A stretch of 64,000 bases of DNA from Sambucus nigra (taxonomy: Eukaryota > Streptophyta > Magnoliopsida > Dipsacales > Adoxaceae): positions 4,510,046-4,574,045 of the forward strand of contig OX422214.1 in assembly GCA_949130495.1 (NCBI GenBank), written 5' to 3'. Position 1 is the first letter of the stretch; every line of letters begins with the position of its first letter. This document shows positions 46,610 to 58,679 of the stretch, piece by piece. Below the pieces are notes generated by a model, which was not told the DNA's origin, ran no database searches, and saw nothing but the letters and a program-made list of their open reading frames with translations. The translations under genes and the position numbers were made by a program.

Positions 46610-47867
46610 CTAATTAGGGCCAGCCACCACAACCCCTTTATGCTTTTTGATTAATTTCTTCTCAATAACCTTGCTTTCTTCTTTCTCAAGAACTTCCACT
46701 TCCTCCTCCTTGTTACTCAGACCAACAATCTCATGAAGATCCTGGTTAGTGTAGACTGGGGCTTCACTAATAGGGTTTGTCATCTTGGAGTATTTTCCTT
46801 CATCTGTTTTTGGAATTTTCTTTGAACACCTTGCTTTTGTTTCTTGCAATTGTCTGAGTCCCGTTAAAACGTTACTACATTTTCCCACACCTCCAGAGGC
46901 ACTAGTTACTTTGGGAAAGCCAATTGATTATGGTTCAAAAGATACTGTCTTCCTTTTTCAAGTATTTGTTTCTAGTTTTCTTCTAAGAGATAGAGTGCTG
47001 AAAGGAATAGATGATACTCTCTCTTATTGTTTGGTGGACTTCAAGATGTGAGTGGGTCAGGTTCGCTGATGATTGGGTCAATATGTAGGAGCAGCGGGGA
47101 ACTGTTTGACTGATGACAAGGTATAATGTTAGAGGTAAGGTTGTCATGGACGTCAATTTGGGTTGGTAAGTGTTGGTGCAAATGGGAAGGTTGGGCTTAA
47201 AGGAAACTAACGAGTTTACGTTAAGTTGAGTGGGGGATGTGGGCCTACATATTTCTGAGGTGAGGGGTGGGTACAAAGTTTGGATCTTGGTTTTGCGTAT
47301 ATGATTTTCTGGTTTGTGGATTCTAATTGGGCTGTCGGGTGGTTCGGTAACGAAATAGCTGTGGTTGTCAGATTTGTTCTGGGGTTTGCTACAGGTTATG
47401 GATAATGGTTCAGAAGGATATGATTTGAAAACCTGAGGTAAAGATTGGATATTATGAATTTGGATTAGATGCGATTGGGACGTATCAGTGGTCAGAATAG
47501 TACTAGGTAGTCTCCCCAAAGGGGTAAGGTCAGGTCTGTGAATGGTGGATAAATGAAAAGTGCTGTTTTGGTGGTTACCTTGATGGACATCCATCTGACT
47601 TTCGTCTTCCAACTCAGATAATATGATCAACTTTGTGAAAATTCCATTGGGAGATGAGCTTTCCCCACCACATGCATCTTCCTTTCCTTTTACTGTACGC
47701 ACCTCAGTTAGCTGCTCGGATGTTTCACCGGTAGCGCCATGACTAGTGCGAACTGAGGACCAATTCTTTCCTAGTAATGCTCGATTCCAAAGTCCATACA
47801 TCTCAACGTTAGACCCCCCAATCATTAATGAACTTGCAAATCGTATTATAATGTCCAAGTCTTCCAC
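46610..47867 (-). pseudogene. LINE ORF1-like region
   Basis: Two frames, 46983-47867 (294 codons) and 46610-46888 (92 codons), lie directly upstream of ORF2. The first is Ser/Thr/Pro-rich without a recognised nucleic-acid-binding motif. The second ends in a charged stretch (KEEEVEVLEKEESKVIEKK) and stops 11 nt before the ORF2 ATG. Assignment rests mainly on position. Confidence 0.5.
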
Positions 47868-50800
47868 ATAAGTAGCAGAAGTTGGGAAGGTATTCGTATT
47901 TGAACGGAATCCACAGAGGACAACTTTGACAACCTATTAGTCTAAAACCCCTACAAATCGGTTTGGTAATAGGGGCTTTGTAATTTTAGGACATATCGTG
48001 ATATGTATTTTGGAAATAAGACAACAAATGTTTTATTTACAGTTTTAGTCCCTATTTTTTAATAAAGCCGCTGGCGTGGACCCATATTCATAAAACATCA
48101 ACCAATCATAGCATGCCATGTGCCCCTCTAATTTGAAAGTAGGGACTAGCAAAGGAAACAAAATGTTTGTTGTCCTATATTCATAATCAATATTATTTCA
48201 AGTCCTAAAAGTACATAATCTAATGGTAATAATATCAAGGTATACCCTGATTCTCACAAAGCTCCCAAATGCCAGAGGATCAAAATTGTCACCGTCAAAA
48301 CTTATTAAAATTTAGCTGTAACAATGTACTGGGAGAATTTGTTCATTTATAAGTTTAGGTAATTCAAACAATCAATTATGTATAATTACTTCCAGAACAA
48401 TCTAATACACAACTTATACTTAAAGAAACTACATTCACAGAAATGAAAATTTAAACCAGGACGATTAAGAAAAATAATCACTTACAAACAACAGCAGCAA
48501 CAGCAACAGCAACAACAACATCATCAATAACAACAACAAAATACATGCACTGAGTTCCACAATCCAACTGATCCTTGAAGAGCTATTACAAAATAGACAG
48601 AGCAATCTAAAGTATATGTGCAAACTTACTGCAATGCAATAGTTGACCTAATCCAAAACAAAGCCCGAGACAAAGAATTTATCACCAGAACGACAGCTAA
48701 TCTTCTCAAACTATGACAGTAATATGCAGTAATAAAGAAAAATAGGCAAAGATAAGAAAAAGATAAAGTATCTGTTAGATTCTGAAATCATTTGAGAACA
48801 TTTTCGTACTTTGGTGATCCGTCCACGCTATTTTCCCTTCAAAAGACTTTTAAGTGCATCCAAAGAAAATGATGGGACAGAGAGGATGAAAGGTCCACCC
48901 CCAACCCCCAACCACCACCACCAAAATATTCATAAAGATAATTCTGTCAGTACCAACAAATACAAAAGCAGCTGCAGTATTCCAATCATCTAAGAATCTT
49001 TGGATAAAAAGATTGAAAAACTAGCAAGTGTCCACTGCTCTATCATTGTTGAATTTACAAACCCATAAATTTCTAATACAACAGAACCAAACTAAACATG
49101 TTTCGGATATTTGTACCATCTTCCTATAAAAGGTATATATTTCTGTGTTAATACCTAGAAATGAAAACAAAGATTATGAACAACATAATTGGGGTACTCT
49201 CCCCATTTTAAACCAAATTTCTAGGTGTGTGAAACTTCCTGTACGGTATTTGATTCATGTGAATTAGATAGAGCTCACTGATTTAATTTTGAAATACAAA
49301 AACATGTTCGAGTTACTAGTGTCAATAATTATTAATTTGATCAGCAAGTTTTCTAAACATGTTACATGAGTACTCCTCAATTATTGGTTCTCACAGAACA
49401 AAAGTGGTATCAAGAAACAAAACAAAACAAAGAAGACTTCATGTCAATATATTCCCATCCTAGTTGAACTAAATATGTACTAAAATCGCAAATGGAGTAT
49501 ACAGTCAAGGATGAGGTTCAAAAGATTTCCATTTTTGACACCTACAGTTACATTTTCAATACGGGGATGTGCTTGCTTGTGGAAGAGTTATACCTAATGC
49601 CTAAGCAATATGATACCACAAAGATACAAAGTATCTCAGAGAGATTAGGATCATGATTACTTTAGCATGTCCTGGGTTTTGCTGAGAAGGCTTAATATAC
49701 TTTCATATTTGAATTCCAATCCCATTATAATTTTTCTGTTTTGAATCATTTTGTTAACCTTTTCTCCTAAAATGTTGTTGAACCCTCATTTGGTTACCAC
49801 CTGTCCCACAAAAAGGATGTTATTAGGAGTTTTTTTGTAGTGTAATATCTTCTTATTTCAGTGACCTTTTCTGGTTTCTATTTCTTCGTGTTGTAACTCA
49901 TCTCTCAATTTATCCACTTCCCGTGTATCTACAGAGCTGAACAGACTCTTGTGTATAAATTTGGAAAAAAATGTAATGAACTGTGTTTTTGGAGGCAAGA
50001 GGACAGGTATAAATAAGAGAATGACCCAGTTAACAATTAGCAAAAGTGTATAATTTGGTAAAAAAAAATGCCAGTCAACAAATGGGGTATGAAATTGTGA
50101 AAAAGGTCATTTGAGAAGTAAAACTCGCAGTCATTCAAGAAAAAAAGGGTATAAAAATTATAGAAGTTCTCCGAACCATGACAAAATGACCATTTTCTAT
50201 AGCAGCTGTGTTTCAAAACCACACTTACAATTATATTAGAGAATGAAAACAACAACAACGAAAAAAAAAGATTGAATTCTATGCAGTGCCATAAAATTGT
50301 GGAAGACGGTTTGATAAGAAGTGTGCTAGTTGGAGAGATGACGCGCTGCTACTCTGTTTTGTAAGTTAGTTTCTTTTTTGTTTTGCACTTTCTACTCCCG
50401 CATCCAATGTGGGTATTTTTGTCAAAACAATAATCTCTTTCTACCGACGTTCTATTTGACTTGCAGAAAATGGGACTGACAACAAAATAAAAAATATGCA
50501 GGGTCGGCACCTAATAATTTACGATAGTAAGGACTAAATGGCTGTGCGCCCAAATATTTATTATGTTTTCTACTGAAACAACAATCTTTACTTTTTTCAC
50601 AATTAAGTCCCTGGAAAAACATACATTTCTTAAAACGTTAAATATAGTTATTAGGATACGGTCTAGATATCTTTAGATTAGTCTCAAGGTATATGTAATT
50701 TCATAAAAGTATGTATATTACATTTGAATGATCTTATTCACAAAGGTGCTGTATCCAAAAGTTTGATTTAACCGAGGAACTCATTTTTGTGAAGTTAAAA

Positions 50801-50944
50801 AAACAAGGGGACTTGACTCAATTAAGAATATTTACAAGGGGATAATTTTCTATTACTTTTATTTACCTTAACATAAGACCTATTTTCTGGACACTAAACG
50901 AAGATACATGCCAAAGTTCAAGAATTCATCCCATTCTATTACAG
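47868..50944. other. Largely non-coding interval with one MITE
   Basis: AT-rich; includes a CAG/CAA/AAC repeat run (about 48491-48540) and a foldback element (48020-48174). No conserved coding segment was found. Confidence 0.5.
48020..48174. mobile_element. Small foldback MITE
   Basis: GACAACAAATG..TTTAGTCCCTATTTTT at the left matches the complement of AAAGTAGGGACTA..ACATTTGTTGTC-type sequence at the right, forming arms of about 38 bp. The loop carries GCCGCTGGCGTGGACC, which resembles the GC-rich hairpin core at 33880-33965. Confidence 0.65.
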
Positions 50945-51097
50945 GCTGATGATGGTACTCGTGGAATGCAAGTTATTCTTGGGCTGCTTAGAATGGAAAC
51001 TCACTTAAAGTATCAAATTCAAGGGATGGTAGAAAGAGAGAAGTGGTTTAGGTTTTGGTTGTTGGTGACTTGTTTGATCATATTGTACCTTTTTTAG
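50945..51097 (+). CDS. Candidate terminal exon with a C-terminal membrane segment
   Basis: A strong acceptor-like TTCTATTACAG is followed by 50 open codons and TAG. The product begins ADDGTRGMQVILGLLRMET and ends with EKWFRFWLLVTCLIILYLF, a hydrophobic tail of the kind found in tail-anchored membrane proteins. No upstream exon was found on the plus strand, and the gene is not recognised. The open segment could be chance. Confidence 0.3.
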   Translation, partial: ADDGTRGMQVILGLLRMETHLKYQIQGMVEREKWFRFWLLVTCLIILYLF

Positions 51098-52204
51098 CAA
51101 GTCAAAGTTAATTGCAAGAATGCCATGGAGGTACTCATGTGACATACTAGTTTAAGTTTGTTGAATGTTATGTTAGCTTAAAGTTGCATACTAGAGAGAA
51201 ATGGAAGTTGCGAATTCATTTTTGAATGTAAATTATAATATATCTTATATTTATTTTGGTCAAGTGTGCAACAATGAAGATATATACGGAAATTTGCGAG
51301 TTAGAATCAAGAATATAAGTATAAACCACAAATTTATTGATGACATATCAGCTCCCAAAATAAAACCAACTAAATCGTATGTGTTGCGCTTCCACCAACT
51401 ACACAAAACAGAGGCACAAAATGTGTTCCTAACTATTCAGAAAGGTATTCCACCAGCACAAAAAGGTGTTCCAACCGTCCTTGATTCCCAGTTGAGGTGG
51501 CTTCCTGAGTTGATTTCCATTTCTGTAAGACTCTTGATGTAGACCATCATTGGTTCAGTTGCGACTAGATTAGTCTTTGACTCCAAAGAAATGGTTTCAA
51601 GTCCTGAATTTCCTACACAAGCAATAATTTCAAAAAAAAAACTAGAATTTAAATATACCTAACAATCATTTAAAAAAGGAAACTATAATTTTAATTATGA
51701 TCCGTAATCACCTATATTTCTTTGAGGTTATCTATCTAAAATGTGTATTATCTTGATAACTTATCCTTGACTAAGTATCACAAAATTTTCAAGCGCCATA
51801 GAGAAGATTCTTACCAACTACCTAAGCTAGTTATTTCCCATCCAAACTTGATAAAACAAAATTCATGGGGATGCTACATGTTCCTGTTTTTTCTCTTTAA
51901 TTGGAACATTTTTCCTTTTTCTGAACTAGCTTTTTTTAACCGACCCCTACAAGAAGCATTAGCAATTAGTCGGGATTTTAAAATTAGTACAGTGTGAGTT
52001 TCAATTACATGTGTACCCATGTCGCATCCTATAAAATGCAAGGTGACTCCGTTTGGATGTTTCATGTGTCAGACAAAGGTGTAACTTACCATTAGAAAAT
52101 AATGTAAATGCATAAATTCTATAAAAAAAAATAATAATAACGTATAAAGTTCAACACTAGAGGTTATAACACAACAGTTTAAAAACTTATGTATCATTTA
52201 CCAG
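51098..52204. other. Non-coding interval downstream of the receptor-like gene
   Basis: A 113-codon frame (51201-51542) has no recognisable domain. The interval would hold the 3' untranslated region of the minus-strand LRR gene at its right end. Confidence 0.45.
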
Positions 52205-55116
52205 TTAGATTGCTGGATTTCTTCTTCGCGGGTGTTGGGGATCTCTCCTTACATTCTTGTGTTGTCTATTTTCAAAAACTTTTGTAAACCATCTCGGTCT
52301 TCCTGTCAAGAACATGACGTAACACATAACCAATCCAAACACTGTCCCACAACCATACCCCATCAACACAACCTTTCATGTGAATCCGCTCGCAAAATTC
52401 AAATCTTCTTCTTGTTGGACTATCAGTGGGTGTGGAGTTTCGCCATCCCTACATTCTTTTGAGAGTGGTAAGCCACACAAGCCCCAGTTTCCATTGTATG
52501 AATCATTTTGAAATGTATTAAACTGCTGGCCTTGAGGTATGGGTCCCACTAGATGATTTTGTGAGAGATTCAATACCGCAAGAAATGTTAAAGTTTTTAA
52601 TTGTTGTGGAATTTGTCCAACAAATTGATTAGAGGAGAGGTCTAATGATTCAAGCATGGAAAGACTTGCCAGCACAGAAGGGATACGATATGTTAGTCTG
52701 TTATGAGATAAATTGATCCCTCTGAGTGAGTTTAAATTTCCAATGGAATTTGGAATCTTACCTTCAAATTTGTTGCTAGAAAAATCAATGATTGTGAAGA
52801 CAGTCAGAATTCTCACGATACGAGTCTCCACTCCTTTCATTACCAGAGTAATTTCGTCATAATAACCGTTTCTAGTATTTTCCATCATATACATAATAGC
52901 AATTTCATTTTCTTCCACATTCATCATGGCTTTGAAATTCATAAAATATTGTGATGGAAGAAAGCCAATAAATTGATTGTGAGAGAGATCAATTATTCGA
53001 AGGGTACTGAATAGAGACTTATTAGTCTTGGAAGTGCTACTTATGGGACCATGGAACCTATTATATCTCAAGACAAGAATTTGGAGTTCTGGAAGAGTTC
53101 TTAACCAATGCGGGAATGTATCATTTATTAGATTATTTCCGAGATCAAGAACTTGTAAGTATGTGCAGTTGGCCAAAGATTGTGGCAACGTTCCTTCTAG
53201 TTTATTTCCATGCAAATTGAGAGTTAACAAAAAGTTCCCTTCTGCACCAAATGTCGTTGGAATGGGCCCGTGAAATCTATTCATTCGTAAATTTAACACC
53301 GTAAGTCCAAGGCTGAAATTTCCCAAACACTGTGGAATTGTACCGGAAAACTTGTTATTCGAAAAATCAAGAATTTCAAGAGAGGTGAAACTGCAGATGG
53401 ATAAAGGTAGTGGTCCTTGAAGAAAATTGGATTGAAGTTGAAGAGACCATAATTGATGCAACAATAAAAAATGGGGAAGCTCCTTCATGTTGCAAGTGGC
53501 CAAGCCTAAGTAATTGAGGTTGGGGAAGCCTGCATTGATATTTGTGGTCACAGATAGATTATTGCTAGAAAGATCAAGAAGCCTAAGGTGTCTGAGATTT
53601 GAAAACATGCCTAGCTCCACAGTACCAGTGAAATTGTTCAATGAGAGATCAAGTTGAGTTAGGTTCACAAGTTTTGAAATGGAATTCGGAATGGGGCCAT
53701 GTAGATCATTGTTATTTAACAAAATATTCCTCAGTGAGGTTGATCTGAACTCATGGATTTTTCCAGTAAACCGATTCAAGCTGAGATCTATGTACTCCAA
53801 AGATGGAAGAGAAAACAACCAAGATGGTAATGTCCCATTGAAGGAGTTATGGAAGATGTAGAGAGTTGTTAGGCTGTGAAGCCCAACTATGTTGGAGGGA
53901 ATGGGAGCCGTCAGTGAATTACCTGAGAGGTCTAAACTAACAAGTTGTGAGGTTAGAAAACAAATAGGGAATGGGCCACTGAATTTGTTTTCTCCAAGAC
54001 AAATAGAACTTAAGGATGTGAGATTAGCAAAAAAACTGGGAATTTGGCCACCAAGATTGTTATTTCCAAAATCCAAGAGAGTGAGGTGCTCGAGATTTGA
54101 GAATGTAGATGGAATCTCTCCACTAAAATTATTAAATGAGATGTCCAAATGAGTGATTTGTGTAATGTTTCCGAGCGATTCAGGAATGGGCCCAGATAAA
54201 TCGCATGACCTCAGATTCAGATAATTTAAAGACGTCAAATAGCTGATTGAATCTGGTAATTATCCATCTAACCTCATCTCTGAAAGATCCAACCACGTGA
54301 GAGGATTGCTTCTAGTGCTCACATTAACCTTTGGAAAAGGACCAATGGGACCATTGTTCCGAGATAAGTCGAGTACTTCTAAGTTGGGAAGAATATTGAA
54401 AATATTATGTGGTAATTTCCCATGCAATTCAGTTTGAGAGAGATCGAGAATGTGAGAGAAGAAGACAAATTCATGGGTATAACAGAGGAGATGTTGACAC
54501 CGGAAAGAGAGAGTTTTGTCAACTGAGTTAAGTTTTGAATTAGCAATTCGAAATTCTGACTTTCCACTTGGATGTCTTGGTTATCGGAGAGATCAAGTGA
54601 AATCAGTTTGGAAAGATGGGAGATTTTTGACGAAACTTTGCCTATAAAAGCAGAGTGAGAGAGGTTTAGATGCGTCAAATCTGGGGCAAATCGACCAAAT
54701 TCACTTGAAATTGGAGAGCCATCAAGATCATTAAAAGCAAGGTTGAGGGTCTTAAGATGAGATAGGTGGAAGAGGGTACTGTTGGAAGGGATGATACCCT
54801 GAAGCTGGCTGCAACTCAAGTCCAGCCCAACCACGTGACCCGTCCTCCAATCGCACGTGACACCAGCCCACGTGCAGCAATCTGTACCCCTCTTCCAATA
54901 CTTCATCTTTGGTTCCGAAGTTTGACCATAGAAAGCACAATCGCTAGAAGCAGTAGTATCAATGGTAAAAGTTTGCTTAAATTGAAGCAATGCAGAGCTG
55001 TGGTCATAAGGGCAGGAATGGTTGGAAGGGTGGGAGAGAGATGGTGCAGAATAAGCATATTGAAGTAGCAAAATGAGTATGACAATGAATGGGTAAAACC
55101 ACACTCGACTTCCCAT
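52205..55116 (-). pseudogene. LRR receptor-like protein (Cf/RLP class), three disabling lesions
   Basis: Such proteins sit in the plasma membrane and sense apoplastic microbial or developmental signals with SOBIR1/BAK1-type partner kinases. Seen here: Met-19 of the open frame (55116) is the better start, giving signal peptide MGSRVWFYPFIVILILLLQY. Next come an LRR N-cap with the paired-Cys motif KRGTDCCTWAGVTCDW, many extracellular LRRs (LDLS.N.. G.IP), an island-like segment (about 52790-52990) with MKGVETRIVRILTVFT, last LRRs, a C-cap NWGLCGLPLSKEC, an acidic stretch, then GYGCGTVFGLVMCYVMF (membrane) and a short basic tail ending NPAI*. There is no kinase. Lesions are a frameshift near 54455, TAA at 54260-54262, and TGA at 52376-52378 in place of the usual Trp of GFTWK. 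The span is about 970 codons, normal for the family, and there is no intron. Confidence 0.9.
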
Positions 55117-55187
55117 CTTTCTGATATAAGATTGAAGCAAACAATTCTCTATCTTAAATTGAGATGACAAGGATGGGAATAGGCAAG

Positions 55188-55190
<3 letters not shown>

Positions 55191-55271
<81 letters not shown>
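55191..55271. repeat. (TA)n microsatellite upstream of the LRR gene
   Basis: About 40 TA units begin 75 bp upstream of the chosen start codon, in the expected promoter or leader region of the receptor-like gene. Confidence 0.95.
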
Positions 55272-55273
<2 letters not shown>

Positions 55274-55974
55274 AGGAAGTCTTTGGAGACATTTTACAAT
55301 CATATAAGTGGGAAATAGGAAGGTTCATGGCTATTATGTATTCATATAGGAATTAGGAAAACCCAGTATCTATATATGTTTACACATACATGTGGTGTGA
55401 AGTGTGTTTACAGATAACTAATTTCCTAAATACGAAGACCTATCCATTTCAACTTCACAAGTCTTTGCCCATTTTTCCTTCTACTCAAGTCGACAACACC
55501 ACCACCACCACCACTTTGCAAGACTTTATTTCTCGAATGCCGGTTTGGAGCTATGACCGCTTCCTGGGACGTCGTGTGCATGAGTTTACCACGAGATGGG
55601 TGTCGTTTAGTCCCACCATGGTGGCCCCAGTTTTGCTACGTGAGCCGGGCACTGGGAAGATGATAGCATTGATGCAGTTTATCGGCGATATATATAGCCG
55701 GGTATATTATGTGCATGGCCTTGTACATCATATGTAGTATGTACATTTGGCTATTGGATTGATGATGATATATATACGGTTAGAAATAAATACCTATATA
55801 TATATATATTTATATATATATCCTATAGATGAAAGGATATGGACTTTTATGAAGTACATCTTAGATGATTATGGTGTACTAGATTGATGGGGGTTGATGT
55901 ATCACACATAAGGTATTATTTTGGTTACATCACCCCAAGGATATTATTGGAGGTTCTTTTATTTTATCTTATTT

Positions 55975-56025
55975 GTTTTCTTTCTTTTCTTTTCTTTCTT
56001 TTCTTTTCTTTTCTTTCTTTCTTTA
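55975..56025. repeat. (CTTTT)n/(CTTT)n tract
   Basis: A pyrimidine run of TTTCTTTTC units lies inside the E LTR. Confidence 0.9.
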
Positions 56026-56078
56026 GGAGTTATAGTTAGTAGTAATGGTAGTATTAACTTGTATGTTGAGGATTATGG

Positions 56079-56190
56079 ATCTCTAGGATCGACATTGCCC
56101 AGGAGTAGTGTAACGAGGTGGTTCCTTGTTTGGATTTCGCTTTGCGAGACACCTCACTCACGAAACGCAGTGCCATGTCGAGATTTGAGA
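56079..56190 (+). repeat. Long-hairpin module, copy 10 (E left)
   Basis: The inner stem GAGGTG pairs with CACCTC and the outer stem TCGACAT pairs with ATGTCGA. Both differ from the other copies on both sides, a strong compensatory case. Confidence 0.82.
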
Positions 56191-56217
56191 GAAGTAATTC
56201 CATAGGTGGCATCTCGG

Positions 56218-56328
56218 ATCTCTGGTCTTGACCTTGTCAGGAGTAGTGTAACGGGGCGGTTCCTTGTTTGGATTTCGCTTTGCGAGACTCCCCACGCACG
56301 AAACGTAGTACAATTTTGGGATTAGAGA
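56218..56328 (+). repeat. Long-hairpin module, copy 11 (E left)
   Basis: A tandem relative of copy 10, 28 bp after it. GGGG pairs with CCCC. The outer stem is TTGT with ACAA plus G-U pairs. Confidence 0.78.
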
Positions 56329-57639
56329 GAAGTCTTGCGAATATTCCATGTGCATGTTATTAAGTATATTAATTCTTACATTTTTTAGCCTATATAGGTA
56401 TATATATATATGTATATGTATAGGGGTAATGTTTTACGAATTATGATGATTATAATTCATAAGATTATTAATCGGAATTCATTAAGCCTATTATGGCATA
56501 ATTGTTGTAATCATAATCTAATAGGATTAGAAACGGGTGGATCCTTAGATTATGACGGGAAGGTAGCTCTCGTGGATATAGGCTAGGCCTGATAAGTTAG
56601 GTTGTCCTAAAATCAATGGGGGTAATTTAACTAAAATTCGAGGACGCGAATAGGTGCGCGCCTTTAGATGAGAGGTGAGTTGGGGTTCCACGAGAGTGCG
56701 GTCTCACTTATTTATGAAATTAAGTACACCGGTATTTATTATGCACGGTTAACGCACTTGCTAAATATTTTCACATTCGGGGCTCTGACCCGTTTTTCTT
56801 TTCTCTCCTGCTTGTATATATATATGTATTTCCACAGGTATCCTACCGCATGGATGCCGGATGACTTTCTATCCAGAGTCTTGGGAGCCGTGACAGGTGC
56901 GGACTGTTGCGGGATGTTTCATGTAGCCGCTTCCTACTCCTTTAAAATTCTAGGTAGGATTCATGTTGTATATCGGGTTTGTATCATAGGGATATTTATA
57001 TACATGTTTATATTTATTCCATTTCAGTTATTGTATTTGCTGTGACCCGACAGCTTATTCGGGTTTATTTATTTATGGCATATTCATGTATAGTGATTCC
57101 TTTCATTTCTTATAGTGCTTCTTGCATCTCTCTCTTATTCTTTAGTAGTTTCATAGTGTTGGGTTATTGTATCTTGCAAGTTTTAATTTATATTAACATC
57201 TCGCTTATATGATATCGGGTAGTTAGTCCTATATTATATAGTACCGATTGTTGATGTTGAGACTGGACCATCTGGAATTCCTGATTTAATATAGTATAGG
57301 GCTGGCCACCCGTTATTATTTTAAGCGGGGTGTTACAATAAATATTATTTTACTTGGAGAATAATTAAATTGGCAATCGAGGTCAAAATTTGAAGATGCT
57401 AGAAAGTATTTCGAATGACGATTCTGAGTGTGCGGTTGATTCAGGAAGGGTCGAGATAGTTGAAATGACTGTACTTGGGTCTTATTTGGGTTCCAAAATA
57501 TTTTAAGTTCATTTGGATCGAATTAAAGTAATCGAGTCATTTAAAGTGTGTATTATCATTTAAATCTGCGTATTTTGGGAAATAAGGCTTAAAAGCCTAC
57601 GAGAGATAGAAATCTCATTTGAGATTAAGAGAAAGCCCT

Positions 57640-57712
57640 AGAAAGAAAGAGAGAAAGAGAGAAGAAGAAAAGAAGAAGAGAAAGAGAAAGAGAAAGAGAA
57701 AGAGAAAGAAAA
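57640..57712. repeat. (GAAA)/(GAGAAA)n purine tract
   Basis: A purine-only stretch occupies the leader position, matching the GA-rich leaders of the A, B and B' LTRs. Confidence 0.9.
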
Positions 57713-57771
57713 ACTTGAGAATTCCGGCAAATTCGTGATTTTGAGGATGAATCAGACTCTACAACTTTGAG

Positions 57772-57789
57772 GCAAGTGATTAAACTTGC
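57772..57789 (+). promoter_or_regulatory. Leader hairpin with GC-type donor-like site (E LTR)
   Basis: TTGAG|GCAAGT-GATTAA-ACTTGC; the stem is identical to those of A and B, with a different loop. Confidence 0.5.
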
Positions 57790-58053
57790 TAAATAATTCT
57801 TATGCATCTTTTATTTCATGATTTGTGGATTTTCGGTTAATATGTCAAAACCTAGATTTTTGGGTTAAATCTTACAATTGATGTTTGTATATGGATTTGA
57901 GGTTGTAAATTAGTTGGGTTGAGTTATTTGATGGGTATTAATGTTAGTAATATGATTGGGTTGAAGAATTTTGGTTGGAAGTAGGTATTTTGAGGTTTTT
58001 GGAAGTTGGAGTTCTTTAAAAATGGAGTTTGGCTGAGGTATCTTGTAGGGCTA

Positions 58054-58172
58054 GTCAACCGCGGCCAGGGGGCCGGTCGACCGTGCCTCAAATGAAAAGC
58101 AAATTGTCCTCATTTTTAGGCAAATTTAAAAACCGTGGTCGACCACGGTTAGGGGACCGGTCGACCGGGCCT
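58054..58172. repeat. Palindrome cassette, GGTCGACC type (E LTR)
   Basis: CGGTCGACCG (58074-58083), a perfect 20-bp palindrome centred on TCGA (58131-58150) and CCGGTCGACCGG (58157-58168) are present. A decayed unit (GTCAACCGC) begins the array. Linkers CCAGGGGG and TTAGGGGA separate the paired units. Confidence 0.88.
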
Positions 58173-58679
58173 CTATTTTTGGTTCAAGTATGGGATTTCA
58201 AGTTTATCCCCTTTCTTTTGGGATTATATTTATAGACCTTCTCAATTATTGTATCATAGAGGATTAAGTGATTATATGAGGGGATTAATGACTTTAGGAA
58301 AGTGAGGATATGTTTGGAGTCTTTTTCATAATGGAATTGAGTGAGTGGTCTCTCTCTCTCGTTAAGGAAATGAGAGAAAAATTAATAGATGATTGGATGT
58401 AAATGTTGGGGTTTTAATGATTGATTTTGAAAGAGTGTGAACTTAAGTTATCATATTGATTTAGTGGAAAAATCCTCTTAGTGTCGAGGTTAATATTTGA
58501 GTAATAATGAATGTTGATCGATGTGCATACGGATATAGAGAATATCCTCAACGTTAATTAAATTGGGAGATTATTCATACAAATAGAAGTGATGGATGAG
58601 TAAATTTCAAGTGGGGGATTGGTCACCGCGTGAAAGTTGTGTTCGTGTAAGGACATAGTCATTGTTTTCATTTCATCGT

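Larger units (their letters stand above)
44390..47867 (-). mobile_element. L1-type LINE remnant
   Basis: Read on the minus strand, it has an ORF1-like tail, then an endonuclease start, endonuclease core, reverse transcriptase and a C-terminal W.VG.G...W.DPWIP-type segment (44390-44530). Frameshifts interrupt all parts. No poly-A tail or target duplication was found, so both ends are approximate. It lies between Copia element F and non-coding DNA. Confidence 0.85.
55545..57337 (+). repeat. Family E LTR, 3' half (left fragment)
   Basis: It contains the family blocks CGCTTCCTGGGACGTCG (about 55559), two hairpin modules, GGGCTCTGACCCGTTT (about 56780), acceptor-like TCCACAG|GTATCC at 56837, and the terminus GGGGTGTTACA at 57337. 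The 5' half is missing and the left boundary is approximate. It is followed directly by the decapitated head of another family E LTR. Confidence 0.72.
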
